64,000 bases of DNA from the NCBI GenBank assembly GCA_937884635.1, contig CALGBW010000003.1, forward strand, positions 31,419 through 95,418, read 5' to 3'. The notes beneath the pieces were generated by a model. It was not told where the DNA came from. It did not search any database and was given only the letters and a program-made list of their open reading frames with translations. Origin of the DNA: an uncultured Chlamydiaceae bacterium (GTDB taxonomy: Bacteria; Chlamydiota; Chlamydiia; Chlamydiales; Chlamydiaceae). Shown here piece by piece: positions 24,222-34,876 of this stretch. The position numbers and the translations under genes were made by a program. Position 1 is the stretch's first letter. Each line of letters starts with the position of its first letter.

Positions 24222-25685
24222 TTATTGACCTAATTCCTTTAGAAGCAGTTCATTCACCCGTTTAGGAGGAGCTTTTCCTTCTGTACGTTTCATAATCTGC
24301 CCGATTAAAAATCCAAGAGCTTTTGCTTTCCCATTTCTGTAATCAGCTACTGACTCTGGGTTTGCCGCAACAACCTCTGTAATTACAGAAGAAAGTAGGC
24401 TTTCATCTGTCATAGGCAGCATCTCGGGATGCTGTTTCAAAATAGCCTCTGGAGATTCCCCAGGAGACTCCATCATCATATCCGCGATATCCTTAGCGAT
24501 CTTCCCTGTAATCAGTCCGCTATCAATGTAGTTCACCAGCTGAGCTATGTGCTCGGGAAGAATTCCTGAAAACGGAAGCTTCTTACCAAGGTTCTTACAC
24601 CTACCTGCAAACTCAACTGTAATCCAGTTTGATAGAGCTCGGAAATGACGGCATTCCTTACCTGCAGCTTCAAAAAAGGAAGCTGTGTGCTTATCACTAA
24701 TGAGGATCTCTGCAATATCCTCTGCTAAATGATAATCAGAAACATATCGAAGGAACTTATCATAGGGGAGCTCAGGCAAAGAGCTCTTAACCTCTTCGAT
24801 ATACTCTTCCGTAAGCTGCAGAACAGGAAGGTCTGGTTCGATAAAGTACTTATAATCCTCAGCACTCTCTTTAAGGCGCATCAAAACAGTACGTTTTCTC
24901 TCAGGATCCCAACGATACGTAGCTGGACAAATGACTGTTTTCGGATCTTGAGAAGGATGAGCCAGGTACTCATCCACCTGACGTTTCTTCTCTGCCTCTA
25001 AAGCCTGAGCCATGAACGCGAAAGAGTTCATGTTTTTGATTTCTATCTTACTACGCAACTCAGAGCTTCCCTTAGGTCTGACGGAGATATTTACATCGAA
25101 TCGTACAGATCCCTCTTCCATGTTACAATCTGAAATACCAATGTAATCAATTAAAGAGACTAATGCTGTTGCATAACCAACAGCATCCTCTGGAGAGAAC
25201 ATACATGGTTTAGAAACAATCTCAATCAGAGGAACACCAGCTCGGTTGTAATCAACACCAGCAAACTCCCCAAAGTGCTTCAACATCCCAGCATCATCTT
25301 CCAAATGGGTCTGAGCAAGATCGAAGTGTTTCTCTTCCCCTTGTACAATTGCCTTTACTCGACCCCCTCTGACAATAGGGTGGTCAAATTGCGTAATTTG
25401 AAAGTTTCTAGGACTATCAGGATAGAAATAAGATTTTCTATCAAAACGACTGAATAAAGAAACATCTCCATTAACAGCACATCCAAAAAGGACCGCCTTA
25501 CGCACGGCTTCTTTATTCAAAACAGGTAACGTCCCTGGAATCCCTGTACAAACAGGAGAGATATTCGTATTCGGCTCATCTCCAAACCGGTTACGTGCGG
25601 AGCTAAATAGCTTAGACGCAGTGTTCAGCTCTACGTGAACCTCAAGTCCAATGACAGATTCCCACTCTGCGTACACATCACTCAT
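24222..25685 (-). CDS. gatB: Asp/Glu-tRNA amidotransferase subunit B
   Basis: 487 residues, full length for GatB. The family start EWESVIGLEVHVELNTASKLF is present, as are the aspartyl/glutamyl region GVPLIEIVSKP and MEEGSVRFDVNISVR; the C-terminal YqeY-like domain follows from about residue 330. GatB activates the misacylated Glu-tRNA(Gln) or Asp-tRNA(Asn) so that ammonia from GatA can convert it. The start ATG overlaps the gatA stop (ATGA), so the operon gatC-gatA-gatB is translationally coupled. Confidence 0.97.
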   Translation of the reverse strand: MSDVYAEWESVIGLEVHVELNTASKLFSSARNRFGDEPNTNISPVCTGIPGTLPVLNKEAVRKAVLFGCAVNGDVSLFSRFDRKSYFYPDSPRNFQITQFDHPIVRGGRVKAIVQGEEKHFDLAQTHLEDDAGMLKHFGEFAGVDYNRAGVPLIEIVSKPCMFSPEDAVGYATALVSLIDYIGISDCNMEEGSVRFDVNISVRPKGSSELRSKIEIKNMNSFAFMAQALEAEKKRQVDEYLAHPSQDPKTVICPATYRWDPERKRTVLMRLKESAEDYKYFIEPDLPVLQLTEEYIEEVKSSLPELPYDKFLRYVSDYHLAEDIAEILISDKHTASFFEAAGKECRHFRALSNWITVEFAGRCKNLGKKLPFSGILPEHIAQLVNYIDSGLITGKIAKDIADMMMESPGESPEAILKQHPEMLPMTDESLLSSVITEVVAANPESVADYRNGKAKALGFLIGQIMKRTEGKAPPKRVNELLLKELGQ

Positions 25686-27160
25686 GACTTAGCTCCTTCA
25701 GAAAAAATTTTTTCGCTTGCTTCGGGATACAGATTTTTCACTTTAGAATGTTCCTGAAAGCTATACCCTACCTGTAAGACCTGTTGATCTTTTCCCCGAT
25801 CCCCGATGATCTGTAACCCCAATGGCAACTTCTCTCTAGAGAATCCTGATGGAACAGCAAGAGCTGGCAGATAAGCAAGGTTAACAGCCGTCGTATAAAT
25901 ATCCTGTAAGTACAGGGAAACAGGGTCTAAGACATCCCCCTGAGAGAAAGTAGGACCAGCACAGACTGGCATGGCAATAACTTCACACTTCTCAAACGCG
26001 TGTTGGAAGGCTTGGATGATTTTTACACGGACAGCAGAGGCTTTCTTGTAATACACACTTTGTCTTTCAGCAGAAAGAACGTAGTTCCCAAGCAAGATCC
26101 TACGAATCACTTCTTTCCCAAAACCTTGAGAACGCGATTGTGTATAAACACTATGCATATTATGAGCTTCTTTCGATCGATGACCGTAGCGGATACCATC
26201 AAAGCGAGCTAAATTTGTTGCCGCTTCTGCAGAACCCACAATGTAGTAAACGGAGACGCCATGCTTAAAAACATCAAGATCAATATCAACAATACGACTG
26301 CCTTGCTTTTCAAAAACAGCCAACGATTCCAAGAAATTATCCCGAATATCCTCACGCAAACCCTCTAAGAATTTCTTAGGCACTCCAATTAGCTGAGGCA
26401 CTTCTAAAGATAGGCTCTCTTGGAAAGAGCGAGAAAAATACTGCCTGGACGTTGCATCTTTAGGGTCTTTCCCTGAAAGCACATCCATCATTAAAGCAAC
26501 ATCCTCGACCGTATTACCTAATGGCCCAATCTGATCTAAAGAAGAACCAAAGGCAACTAATCCATAACGAGATACCGCACCATAAGAGGGTTTGAACCCC
26601 ACCACCCCACAAAAAGCTGCAGGTTGGCGAATCGAGCCTCCTGTATCAGACCCTAAGGATAAAGAACATAACCTGGCAGAAACAGCGGCTGCAGATCCCC
26701 CTGAAGATCCCCCGGGAACACAAGCAAGATCATGGGGGTTAAACGTCGGATGAAAGGCTGAGTAGCTTGTCGTTGAACCCATGGCAAACTCATCCATATT
26801 TAACTTACCAAGGATAATTCCATCAGCCTTCTCGATGTTCTTAACAACAGTAGCATCAAAAGGAGCTTGGTAATTCTCTAACATCTTAGAAGCACAGGTT
26901 GTCTTTAACCCAGCAATATGAATATTGTCTTTGATCCCTACGGGAATACCAGCTAGTATACCAACGGGCTCTCCTTTAGCAATTTTTCTATCAACAGAGG
27001 CCGCCTTTTCCAAAGCTCGGTCCTTACATAAGGAGAGAAACGATCCCAAACGATCATCGATTCGTTCTATTCTCTGATAAAAATATTCTGTTACTGCCGT
27101 AGCGGAGATTTCCTTGTTGACCACGGCCTTTCTCAATTCTAAAGCACTTTTGCGATACAT
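25682..27160 (-). CDS. gatA: Asp/Glu-tRNA amidotransferase subunit A
   Basis: 492 residues, an amidase-signature enzyme that releases ammonia from glutamine. The Ser-cisSer-Lys triad regions are visible: GIPVGIKDNIHI (Lys), GGSSGGSAAAVSARL and GSDTGGSIRQPAAFCG (both Ser). Length is normal. It lies four bases after gatC and overlaps gatB by four. Chlamydiae use GatCAB because they lack some tRNA synthetases, so this is a housekeeping gene. Confidence 0.97.
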   Translation of the reverse strand: MYRKSALELRKAVVNKEISATAVTEYFYQRIERIDDRLGSFLSLCKDRALEKAASVDRKIAKGEPVGILAGIPVGIKDNIHIAGLKTTCASKMLENYQAPFDATVVKNIEKADGIILGKLNMDEFAMGSTTSYSAFHPTFNPHDLACVPGGSSGGSAAAVSARLCSLSLGSDTGGSIRQPAAFCGVVGFKPSYGAVSRYGLVAFGSSLDQIGPLGNTVEDVALMMDVLSGKDPKDATSRQYFSRSFQESLSLEVPQLIGVPKKFLEGLREDIRDNFLESLAVFEKQGSRIVDIDLDVFKHGVSVYYIVGSAEAATNLARFDGIRYGHRSKEAHNMHSVYTQSRSQGFGKEVIRRILLGNYVLSAERQSVYYKKASAVRVKIIQAFQHAFEKCEVIAMPVCAGPTFSQGDVLDPVSLYLQDIYTTAVNLAYLPALAVPSGFSREKLPLGLQIIGDRGKDQQVLQVGYSFQEHSKVKNLYPEASEKIFSEGAKS

Positions 27161-27164
27161 AACC

Positions 27165-27470
27165 TTAACCTTCTATGACCGTAGGGACCTTAACCAATCC
27201 ACCCAAAGACTCGGGGACATTCACTAAAAACTCTTCCCTTGGAAAATCGGAAACGACTTCATCTTCTCTCAAATCCTCTATTCCAATCATGCAAGGAACT
27301 GAAGCTTCAAGAATCACATCTGTCACATCCATGGAAACTGTTTCCTGCAAAGTCTCTATAACCTGGTTCAGAGAATGCGTATAATCCTCCACAAGCATAG
27401 GGTCTAATTCCAAAGCAGCGCCCTTTGCTAAGGCCACAACTTCCTCTTGGTTTACGTACGTCTTATCCAT
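27165..27470 (-). CDS. gatC: Asp/Glu-tRNA amidotransferase subunit C
   Basis: 101 residues, the normal size of GatC. The helical N-terminus (NQEEVVALAKGAALELDP) and the C-terminal belt region (LREDEVVSDFPREEFLVNVPE) fit the family. It wraps GatA and GatB in the complex. First gene of the operon; AGGAAATGG at the start includes a usable Shine-Dalgarno. Confidence 0.93.
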   Translation of the reverse strand: MDKTYVNQEEVVALAKGAALELDPMLVEDYTHSLNQVIETLQETVSMDVTDVILEASVPCMIGIEDLREDEVVSDFPREEFLVNVPESLGGLVKVPTVIEG

Positions 27471-27835
27471 TTCCTATCTTCCAAACAGGGGCCAGTGAAC
27501 TTATATTTCTAACTTAATCACTTAAGAAAATCCCTTAGCTTATAAGAGCGTGATAACAACAAGAACTTTGCCACAGGTGCAAACCCTTTACACCAAGGGA
27601 CATAGCGATGACAGAATCTAGCTTGCCTACATAGCACACAACTGATAGCCAGGGCTTTCTGACTAATAAGCGATCAATCGCTCAGGATTGTAAACAGGAA
27701 GACCATCAAGGTCAAGGAAACTCACCCAAGAGGACAAAAACAAAGGTGAGAAAAGAAGAAAGAAAAAGCCGTTTAACACTCTCTCCCCTAAGTCTTAGCC
27801 TAGGGGAAAATGAAGTTATTAACGGCTAGGAACGA
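27471..27835. other. Intergenic region with a weak terminator-like hairpin
   Basis: About 365 bases upstream of gatC and downstream of the DUF378 gene. CCCCTAAG/CTAGGGG at about 27785-27806 could end the 27836-28090 transcript. The gatC promoter should lie here. I looked for DnaA boxes because this corner adjoins the replication origin in C. trachomatis numbering, and found no cluster. Confidence 0.4.
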
Positions 27836-28090
27836 TTAATGTTTATCGCAATCAGAGTGTCCTTTAGAGCAGCAACCATGAGATCCTCTGCAAGGACAGA
27901 AAAAGCCTAAAAGAACGCAAATACCAGCAATCCCTACAACAATGTGAATAATACGAGAGATTGGAGTGTCGACACCACCACAAAGAACCCCAACAAGGTT
28001 CACATTTTTTGTAACTCCCAAAACACCTAAGTTTAAAGCTCCTATTGCAGCAATAAAAGCACTCAACCCACGAAACATTTTGCCTAACAT
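27836..28090 (-). CDS. DUF378 small membrane protein (CT001-like)
   Basis: 84 residues. The pattern ALNLGVLGVTKNVNLVG followed by IIHIVVGIAGICVLLGFF is that of the DUF378 family: two hydrophobic helices in the bacterial inner membrane. The tail is Cys/His-rich (CPCRGSHGCCSKGHSDCDKH), which could bind a metal. The position, two genes from gatA, matches CT001. Molecular role unknown. Confidence 0.8.
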   Translation of the reverse strand: MLGKMFRGLSAFIAAIGALNLGVLGVTKNVNLVGVLCGGVDTPISRIIHIVVGIAGICVLLGFFCPCRGSHGCCSKGHSDCDKH

Positions 28091-28171
28091 GGTTTTTCTC
28101 CCAGTTGAGATCTATCTATTTTTAATTCTTTAGTTTTCTTATAAATTAATAAAGAATTTTTTACTTCTTTT

Positions 28172-28216
28172 AAAAGGAACTTATTAGATTTTTTTAAAAA
28201 ATAATAAGTTCCTTTT
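28172..28216 (-). terminator. Hairpin downstream of pmpH
   Basis: AAAAGGAACTTATTA (28172-28186) and TAATAAGTTCCTTTT (28202-28216) form a 15-bp perfect stem, 28 bases after the pmpH stop. The 3' arm on the minus strand ends in TTTT. Probable terminator. Confidence 0.65.
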
Positions 28217-28244
28217 TCTTATCTCACTCATTATGAATGCTGAT

Positions 28245-31200
28245 TTAGAAGCGGCCGTTCATACCAACCACTAAACGGTAGTTTGTATAGGAGTTTTTAA
28301 TATCCATAGAGTAATTCACAAAGACCGCCCCTATCTCATGAACAAAGAAACTATTATTCATCTCAAGAAGAAGGCTGTTGCGTGCTAAGTTTGCCCCTTG
28401 GATCGCAGTCTGCTCACCATTAGCTACAATCGTCATCACATTATGGGGTATCACCCTAAAGATATCCGGTCTGTAGGCAACTTTAAATGTTGAGAGAGAA
28501 GGCAATCTCTTGAACGGAGAGTACCCCTGCCCATAAATCCCGATAGGGAGGGAGACGTTATACCCTTTTCCTCTGGAGAAGTGTCGTGGCAAGGCTCCTG
28601 ATTCTGTAAAGACGTTCTGCCAACCTCCTGCAACTTCAGCTTTAGCAAAGCCCATTAACCCCAAGCGTCTACCTATTCCTCTTGTTGGAATGAGGTACTG
28701 CAAGAAATCATGCTCCGCAGAAAGAGCCATGTAGTAAGAGTTGTTATGCCAACGTCCCTTACCAACCTGGTTAGTATCAGAAATGGGGTTAAAGTACGTA
28801 GACTTCATACGGTTATCGAAATATCCGTAGCATCCTTCCCATCCTACGATAGTCTCCGCATTCTCTGTAAATACAGGGAATGTCCCGAAACAGGACAACA
28901 TTGTTATATGACCTGCACTCTTCGTATCAAAAGGTCTGCTGAGCAATTGCCCATATAACTGTCCAAAGGCAACTCCGATCAAAGATCCCCGACCATAATG
29001 CATAGAGGCAATTGCTTGGTATCCCCCAAATCTCTGAGAGAATCCTTCTCGATTTCCTTTTACATAAGCAAATGCATAATTTCCTAAGGCGTTAAGAGAG
29101 GTTACAATTCCCTCATGTTCTGAAAGAACATTTTCCCTCAATCCTTGAGAAAATGTCTGCATAGCAGAGAATGAACACCACAAACTGTTTGGAACAAGTT
29201 CCCCTCGACGTCGTGGATCTAACTTATATGTCGCTTTGTAATCAACATCAGGTCGCCAGACAACGTAAATACCGGATTTGCTACTAGCAACAGTAAGGTT
29301 TTCTGGAATTTTTCCTGCTGGTGTGGGAGCTAAAACAGGAAGGGACGTTTCAGACTTCCATTCCCCTTGGTATCCATAGTGTTCGGCAACCTCAGGCGAT
29401 AATGGAGCAGTAGTAATACTGCTGGTTTGAGCTTGCACAAAAGGAATCGCTAGAGAAGTAGCTAAGAGAGGATTGTCGTAAAGCTCGGCTTCATTCTTTG
29501 TAACAATATCTATTGTTGCAGATGGATTAATCGTTAACGTTCCATTTATAGCAGCTTTGGAAAAGTTCGGATTCATAAAAGAATCAACATCAATACCTAA
29601 CTTACCACTCACAGTTACAAGCGGATCGGTAGGATTGGCTGTCGTTGCATTAGAAGGATACGAACCAATCGCTGCCCCGGAACCCAGAACAAGCTCCCCA
29701 GTAGTTGCATTTAAACTTCCGACATTTAAAGCAGCTCCTTCCGTAACAAAAAGACGTCCACCACCAACCGTAACCGTTCCTAAAATCTTAGATGTATAGT
29801 TCTCACTATTGACTTTTTCAGCAGCAGATAAAGTCTCTGCCGTAAAAATCACATCCCCAGATCCATGCCCATTAATCTTAACATTAGGATTATTTCCTGT
29901 AGTTGGCGTAGTAGTCGTTGTTACTACAGGATCTGTATTACTTTGAACAAGTGGATCATGAAAAACAATTTTATTTAAACCATAAGCATCAATGCCATTG
30001 ATGAGCGTACTCTTACCAAGATAAATCGCATTTCTCACGCCTGGACGAAGATTATCCATATTGTTGATAAACGTAATACTTCCGCCCTTAGCTTCCAAAA
30101 TTAAAGCACTGAGACTATTGGAAGGAGTTCCATTACTTCCTCCAGCGCCACCGGATCCGCTGCCGCTTCCAGCAGTGGCATTAGAATTCCCAGCGCCTAT
30201 TGTCTCATCTAGGTAGATCGCTCCCCCTTGAGTTGCTCTATTTCCATCAAAAGTAACGTCCCCATTTGTTGTTAAAGTAAGTTTTTTTGCACAAATGGCT
30301 CCGCCTTTTCCTCTGGCAGTATTTTTCAAAGCAATAAAAGAAGATTCTAAATCTAAAGATACCTCCGTAGCATAGATAGCCCCACCATTACTTTTTGCTA
30401 AGTTATAGCGGAATCCACATTCTTGGGAGTTTCCTATGAATTCTACCTTTCCAGCAGGGACGCTAATTGCTCCCCCACAACCATTCGCAATTGCCTCCGC
30501 TGTAGGATCAAAAGTTGTTGTAGGAGGGGTTGGCGGTGGAGTTGGCTGCGGTGGATTTAAAGTAGAGGCCAAACTATCTTGAACTGTATTTCCGAAAAAG
30601 GAAATTTTACCTGTATTGTTCGAGAAAGTAACAGAATGACCTGGAGGATTTGCTCCCCCACTACTATAAATAGCCCCACCCCCGCACGAAGCAACGTTTC
30701 CAGAAAATGTAATAGAGGCAGCATTGTTACTGATACAACACTTATCCGCGCTTTTGCTCAAAAGGATGGCAGCCCCAAAACTAGCAGAGTTATTAGAAAA
30801 AGATAGCTCTTTTCTAATCCCTGATATTGTCAGAGTCGTTTCCGCTTGTATAACAGAGCCCGCACAAACCTCCACAGTTACATCCGGTGGTGGAGTTGCT
30901 GTTCCTGGACTTGTAGTAGCAGGTACATAATGCGTGGTATTGTCATCAAAAATTGCAGAGCCAATATTTGTTAAAGAGATTGTCTCTCCGTGGATAAGCC
31001 CTTTCTTGCTGGAACTGACATTTCCACGAAACTCTATTAGAGAGAAATTACTTAGGTTAAGATCTGAACTTGCTTCTAAAAGAGTGCTATCACCCATAGG
31101 TGCTTGGCACTCTATGAACGCAAGCTTATGGCCCTTACCAAGAAGAGAAAAAGAAGAGTTACTTCCTAAGAATGATGAGGGGAAACCTGCTCCATATACC

Positions 31201-31361
31201 TGCTGACAACAAAAGTTATTCGTTAAGTAAAAATCACTTCCCTTGTCAAAGAAAGGAAGTAAATCTCTGTCATAGCTGAGTGGTTGCTGAGAATAAGCTA
31301 CACCCGCAGCGCACAAACACGCTAAAAAACAAAAAGAAGAAGATCTCGTAAAAAAGGGCAT
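28245..31361 (-). CDS. pmpH: Polymorphic outer membrane autotransporter PmpH
   Basis: 1038 residues. The signal peptide starts MPF.TRSSSFCFLACLC, almost as in C. trachomatis PmpH. The passenger contains at least five GGAI and eight FxxN repeats (for example FSGN, FDGN, FINN), Pro-rich inserts near 155 and 280, then the YGYQGEW segment, LVPNSLW and a C-terminal beta-barrel of about 280 residues ending in Phe. Type V-secreted adhesin of the chlamydial surface. It follows pmpG by 18 bases and is probably co-transcribed with it. Confidence 0.93.
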   Translation of the reverse strand: MPFFTRSSSFCFLACLCAAGVAYSQQPLSYDRDLLPFFDKGSDFYLTNNFCCQQVYGAGFPSSFLGSNSSFSLLGKGHKLAFIECQAPMGDSTLLEASSDLNLSNFSLIEFRGNVSSSKKGLIHGETISLTNIGSAIFDDNTTHYVPATTSPGTATPPPDVTVEVCAGSVIQAETTLTISGIRKELSFSNNSASFGAAILLSKSADKCCISNNAASITFSGNVASCGGGAIYSSGGANPPGHSVTFSNNTGKISFFGNTVQDSLASTLNPPQPTPPPTPPTTTFDPTAEAIANGCGGAISVPAGKVEFIGNSQECGFRYNLAKSNGGAIYATEVSLDLESSFIALKNTARGKGGAICAKKLTLTTNGDVTFDGNRATQGGAIYLDETIGAGNSNATAGSGSGSGGAGGSNGTPSNSLSALILEAKGGSITFINNMDNLRPGVRNAIYLGKSTLINGIDAYGLNKIVFHDPLVQSNTDPVVTTTTTPTTGNNPNVKINGHGSGDVIFTAETLSAAEKVNSENYTSKILGTVTVGGGRLFVTEGAALNVGSLNATTGELVLGSGAAIGSYPSNATTANPTDPLVTVSGKLGIDVDSFMNPNFSKAAINGTLTINPSATIDIVTKNEAELYDNPLLATSLAIPFVQAQTSSITTAPLSPEVAEHYGYQGEWKSETSLPVLAPTPAGKIPENLTVASSKSGIYVVWRPDVDYKATYKLDPRRRGELVPNSLWCSFSAMQTFSQGLRENVLSEHEGIVTSLNALGNYAFAYVKGNREGFSQRFGGYQAIASMHYGRGSLIGVAFGQLYGQLLSRPFDTKSAGHITMLSCFGTFPVFTENAETIVGWEGCYGYFDNRMKSTYFNPISDTNQVGKGRWHNNSYYMALSAEHDFLQYLIPTRGIGRRLGLMGFAKAEVAGGWQNVFTESGALPRHFSRGKGYNVSLPIGIYGQGYSPFKRLPSLSTFKVAYRPDIFRVIPHNVMTIVANGEQTAIQGANLARNSLLLEMNNSFFVHEIGAVFVNYSMDIKNSYTNYRLVVGMNGRF

Positions 31362-31379
31362 GCTATATCCTTATTTAGG

Positions 31380-34300
31380 TTAAAATCTAAACTTGCTTCC
31401 CATGTTTACGTTGTAGCTACGGGAAGTCAAACGCCACTCAAAATTTCCGTTTCCAAACATCTCCCAACTATTGTTGATAGAGGAATGTGCGGAGCCTTCT
31501 AAAAAGACCGCGTGTCTTTCTAGATAAGAAGCCTCTGTCTTCCAGCGTGCATGGTTAGCTAGTAACTCTGTTCTTGTTTTCTTGTTGGAACGATAGGCAT
31601 CACAAATATATGCAGCGGAAACGTTAAAATGACTTGGTCTTGTATGTGATTTCTTCGTAAATCTCATACCCATAGGGACAGAAAGATTAAGCAATTGTCC
31701 ATGGGAGAAATCCCTAGCCTGAGGGCCATCTTCTACAAAATCTTCGTGGTCAGCATAAACAAACTGAGCTCCTGCAAAAGGTTTCCACTCACGAAAACAG
31801 AAACATGAAGACCCCGTAGAAACGGGTAAACCAACGCCAACTTCTGCTAAACAGCAATTGTTGTCCCACCGACCATCTTCTCTAGCAGCGAAAGAGTAAT
31901 GTGTTTTCAAATGATGATTACTACGGCTATAGCATAACTTAACATCACAGTCAGCAGCTACAAGAGACGATCCTAGTAAATCTCTACGAGCAGACGCATA
32001 AATAGAAGCTATACACGAATGGCTTTTTGCATTGGAGACAACATAATCCTTAGATCGTCCAAATAATTCTGCAAAAGCAATTCCAATGGTTGTATCCGAT
32101 GCTGATCGTGTATTTGCTCCTATTGTATACCCGCCGCTAATATGTCGGTAACCATGTCCTAACTCTCCGCGATTACGGTAGAAGAAATTCGATGTTCCAG
32201 AAATCCATAGACCACGGCAGTAATCGGCTCCTTCATAACTAGTAGAAATCAAACGACTTAAGGAGCGCGCTTCTAAAATAGAACCCCACAAACTGTCTGG
32301 GACTAAACTAGCCACACGCTCAGGACCAGGGAGATAACCTGAACCAGTCCACGTTGCTTTTAAAACTTTGGCTGTAGCTCCACCACCTCCTCCACCAGTC
32401 GCCCCATTACCATTTTCCCATGTAAACTTCCATGTACCCTGGTACCCGAAACCTGTTACTTCTAAATCAGGAATAGTTGGATCTGGGGGAGTAGTTACTG
32501 TTACCTCCATTAATTTTACTTCAGCTGTATCACCCGAGGCCGCACCAAAAAACCCAACATTTTCATATGTACCGGGATTACCGTCTTCAAACACCAGTTT
32601 TTGCAGAGATACAGAACTATTGCTCTTCAAATTAATCTTTGGTTCGCTTGTTGACTTATCCAGAACAGAAGATAAATCCACATGAATTTCGCTCAAAACA
32701 ACATCATTTGCTGGAGGATTAGGAGGCGGATTTGTACCATTGTTCAAATTAGCTTCTAGGGAGGTTCCTCCCTGCATTAACAAAACACTATTCCCCTCTT
32801 GTTTAAAGGAGACGACGGAAAGCTTTGCTCCATTCCTTAGAATCAAGCGGCCAGATGTTAACTCCACATCTTGGTAAATAGAGGACTCACCACTGGAAAA
32901 AACAACATCTCCTGTATAGGGTAACCCACTTTTAGAAGCATCGGGTTCATTAATCTTTAAAGCGACAGGTGTAGTAGCCCCACCAGTATTAGTATTTCCT
33001 GTTCCAACAATCGGATCCAAAAAGACTATCCTACGACCTTCTGCAGCAGAAAGAGAAACTGTAGCCCCTTCTCCTAAACTAATAGCATTACTGATAGGCG
33101 TTGGTGGCTGTGGTGGTGGATTCTGACCAGCTCCAGCATCCCTGACAAAGTTTCCAGAAAAGATGATATCACCATAATCAGCAGATAAAACCAGTGACCC
33201 GCCATCTTGAATACAAATAGCACCGCCCTTCTTGTAAGAAACGTTACCAGCAAACACCACTGGGCCACAATTTGTAATAGACAACTGCTTGGTATAAATA
33301 GCTCCACCACACTCTGCTGCAAAGTTCTTTTCAAAAACTAAGCTTCCTATATTGGAAAAACTAACCCCTTTATATGTATCAGCTCCTCCGGTAGTTCCAG
33401 TATTAGTTTGAGTATTCTGAGGATCCTCTATAGAATAAATAGCCCCTCCCTGCCCTTTGCTATCTAACTCAGGAGAAGCAGCATTATTTTTAAAAACTAC
33501 AGAGTTGATGCTATCAAATGTTGCGTTTCCATAAACATAAATAGCCCCACCAACCTTAGCATTATTGCCCGAGAACAAAAGAGAGGTATTTTGAGAGAAT
33601 ACAACATCAGAAAAATCGACGACATTACCAGAGCCAGTTGTAGCACTTCCTGTACCGGAACTCCCACCACCGCCACCTGCAGCAGCAGTGTTTTGCGTCG
33701 TAACAGGAATCCCACTTGCAGCATAGACAGCCCCGCCCTGCTCAGCGAAGTTTAGCGAGAAGATAACAGGAGCCTTATTACCTATAACTGCTAGCTTACT
33801 CCCTACAGCAATAGCTCCGCCGTTACCCATTGCCCGGTTATACTCAAAAGTACAAGTTTTCTCTGTGGAAGCTAGTGTAAGCTCAGAACAACATAGTCCT
33901 GCACCATCCCCAGAACTATTATTCTCTAAAAAGAGAATGCTTGTGTTCTCTGTTACAATTGTAGGACTTGTAGAATAAACCGTTCCGCTAGATAGAACTG
34001 TTTCAGTATTGGGAGTTTGAGTTTTTGTATAACTCAAAGCCTCACAGTTAACAAAAGTCAAATTAGAAAAGCCTGTAACAATAAAGGTTTGATTTTTAGC
34101 ATCATTTGTAGGATTTCCATTACTATCTGTAGGATTCTGTGATAATACGGAGCCATTTGTAGCAGAGCGAATATTTCTGAATGTAAGATCGTAACCCAAC
34201 CCTACTAAAGTCAATGAACCTACTCTATTCCCAAAGCAGCTTTGCGACTCAGCTAACATAGAGTTATCTAAGTTTTGCAGTAATAAATCCCCCGAAGGAG

Positions 34301-34469
34301 CTGCGACAGTTCCATCAGGATAAGCCATAATAGTATAGGGGAACGGGTAGCCTAAAACCTCTCCATCATACACTCCTTCAGGGATTAAAACCTGAGCAGC
34401 ATACACATGACAACAGATAGGAATGGCTAAGGCAGAAGATACAAAGAACTTACGAAAGGGCGTTTTCAT
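31380..34469 (-). CDS. pmpG: Polymorphic outer membrane autotransporter PmpG
   Basis: 1029 residues. The N-terminus (signal, then YAAQVLIPEGVYDGE and LLLQNLDNSMLAESQSCFGN) corresponds closely to C. trachomatis PmpG. The passenger has five GGAI plus one GGAV and nine FxxN repeats. It then has FGYQGTWKFTW, GPERVASLVPDSLWGSILEAR and a beta-barrel ending in RFRF-type strand (SKFRF). Gly-rich spacers (GGGGGSSG, GGGGGGAT) separate repeats. Surface autotransporter, first gene of a pmpG-pmpH pair. Confidence 0.94.
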   Translation of the reverse strand: MKTPFRKFFVSSALAIPICCHVYAAQVLIPEGVYDGEVLGYPFPYTIMAYPDGTVAAPSGDLLLQNLDNSMLAESQSCFGNRVGSLTLVGLGYDLTFRNIRSATNGSVLSQNPTDSNGNPTNDAKNQTFIVTGFSNLTFVNCEALSYTKTQTPNTETVLSSGTVYSTSPTIVTENTSILFLENNSSGDGAGLCCSELTLASTEKTCTFEYNRAMGNGGAIAVGSKLAVIGNKAPVIFSLNFAEQGGAVYAASGIPVTTQNTAAAGGGGGSSGTGSATTGSGNVVDFSDVVFSQNTSLLFSGNNAKVGGAIYVYGNATFDSINSVVFKNNAASPELDSKGQGGAIYSIEDPQNTQTNTGTTGGADTYKGVSFSNIGSLVFEKNFAAECGGAIYTKQLSITNCGPVVFAGNVSYKKGGAICIQDGGSLVLSADYGDIIFSGNFVRDAGAGQNPPPQPPTPISNAISLGEGATVSLSAAEGRRIVFLDPIVGTGNTNTGGATTPVALKINEPDASKSGLPYTGDVVFSSGESSIYQDVELTSGRLILRNGAKLSVVSFKQEGNSVLLMQGGTSLEANLNNGTNPPPNPPANDVVLSEIHVDLSSVLDKSTSEPKINLKSNSSVSLQKLVFEDGNPGTYENVGFFGAASGDTAEVKLMEVTVTTPPDPTIPDLEVTGFGYQGTWKFTWENGNGATGGGGGGATAKVLKATWTGSGYLPGPERVASLVPDSLWGSILEARSLSRLISTSYEGADYCRGLWISGTSNFFYRNRGELGHGYRHISGGYTIGANTRSASDTTIGIAFAELFGRSKDYVVSNAKSHSCIASIYASARRDLLGSSLVAADCDVKLCYSRSNHHLKTHYSFAAREDGRWDNNCCLAEVGVGLPVSTGSSCFCFREWKPFAGAQFVYADHEDFVEDGPQARDFSHGQLLNLSVPMGMRFTKKSHTRPSHFNVSAAYICDAYRSNKKTRTELLANHARWKTEASYLERHAVFLEGSAHSSINNSWEMFGNGNFEWRLTSRSYNVNMGSKFRF

Positions 34470-34876
34470 TTACTTGAGATAACAAGGTTGAATTCACTCA
34501 CAAATAAAAAAAACTATTAATAGAGTAAAGCACAAAATGCCATGAATTTTGATACATAAATGCTAGACTGGGGATGGTTAGCAAAATTGCTCCGGAGTTC
34601 CAGAAAAGGAATGATCGACGGATGAGGCACTGACAACAATACCCTCCTAAATCCTAACTTTACCAATCCTTTTCTTCCTTAAGTACTCTACTTGTCTCCT
34701 AAACAACTCTTATCTTAAGATATTCATCTCTGAATAAAAAAATTTTTTATTTATTTTAAAGTAGAAACGAGCGAAAATTTGTCCCCAAAGAAAAGCGATC
34801 AAAATAGTTCGCAACAAAATTACTTAAACAAATTCTCAGCTTAATCCTTTTCATTAAGGTTTTATAGTAGGCTTTT
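34470..34876. other. Divergent promoter region between pmpG and the cdu gene
   Basis: About 400 bases, AT-rich, between two divergent genes. It must contain both promoters. No reading frame, RNA gene or strong repeat is visible. Confidence 0.4.

Noticed and set aside
27471..27835. Possible replication origin between the gatC and CT001-like genes
   Set aside because: I found no cluster of DnaA boxes or AT-rich repeat; only a weak hairpin.
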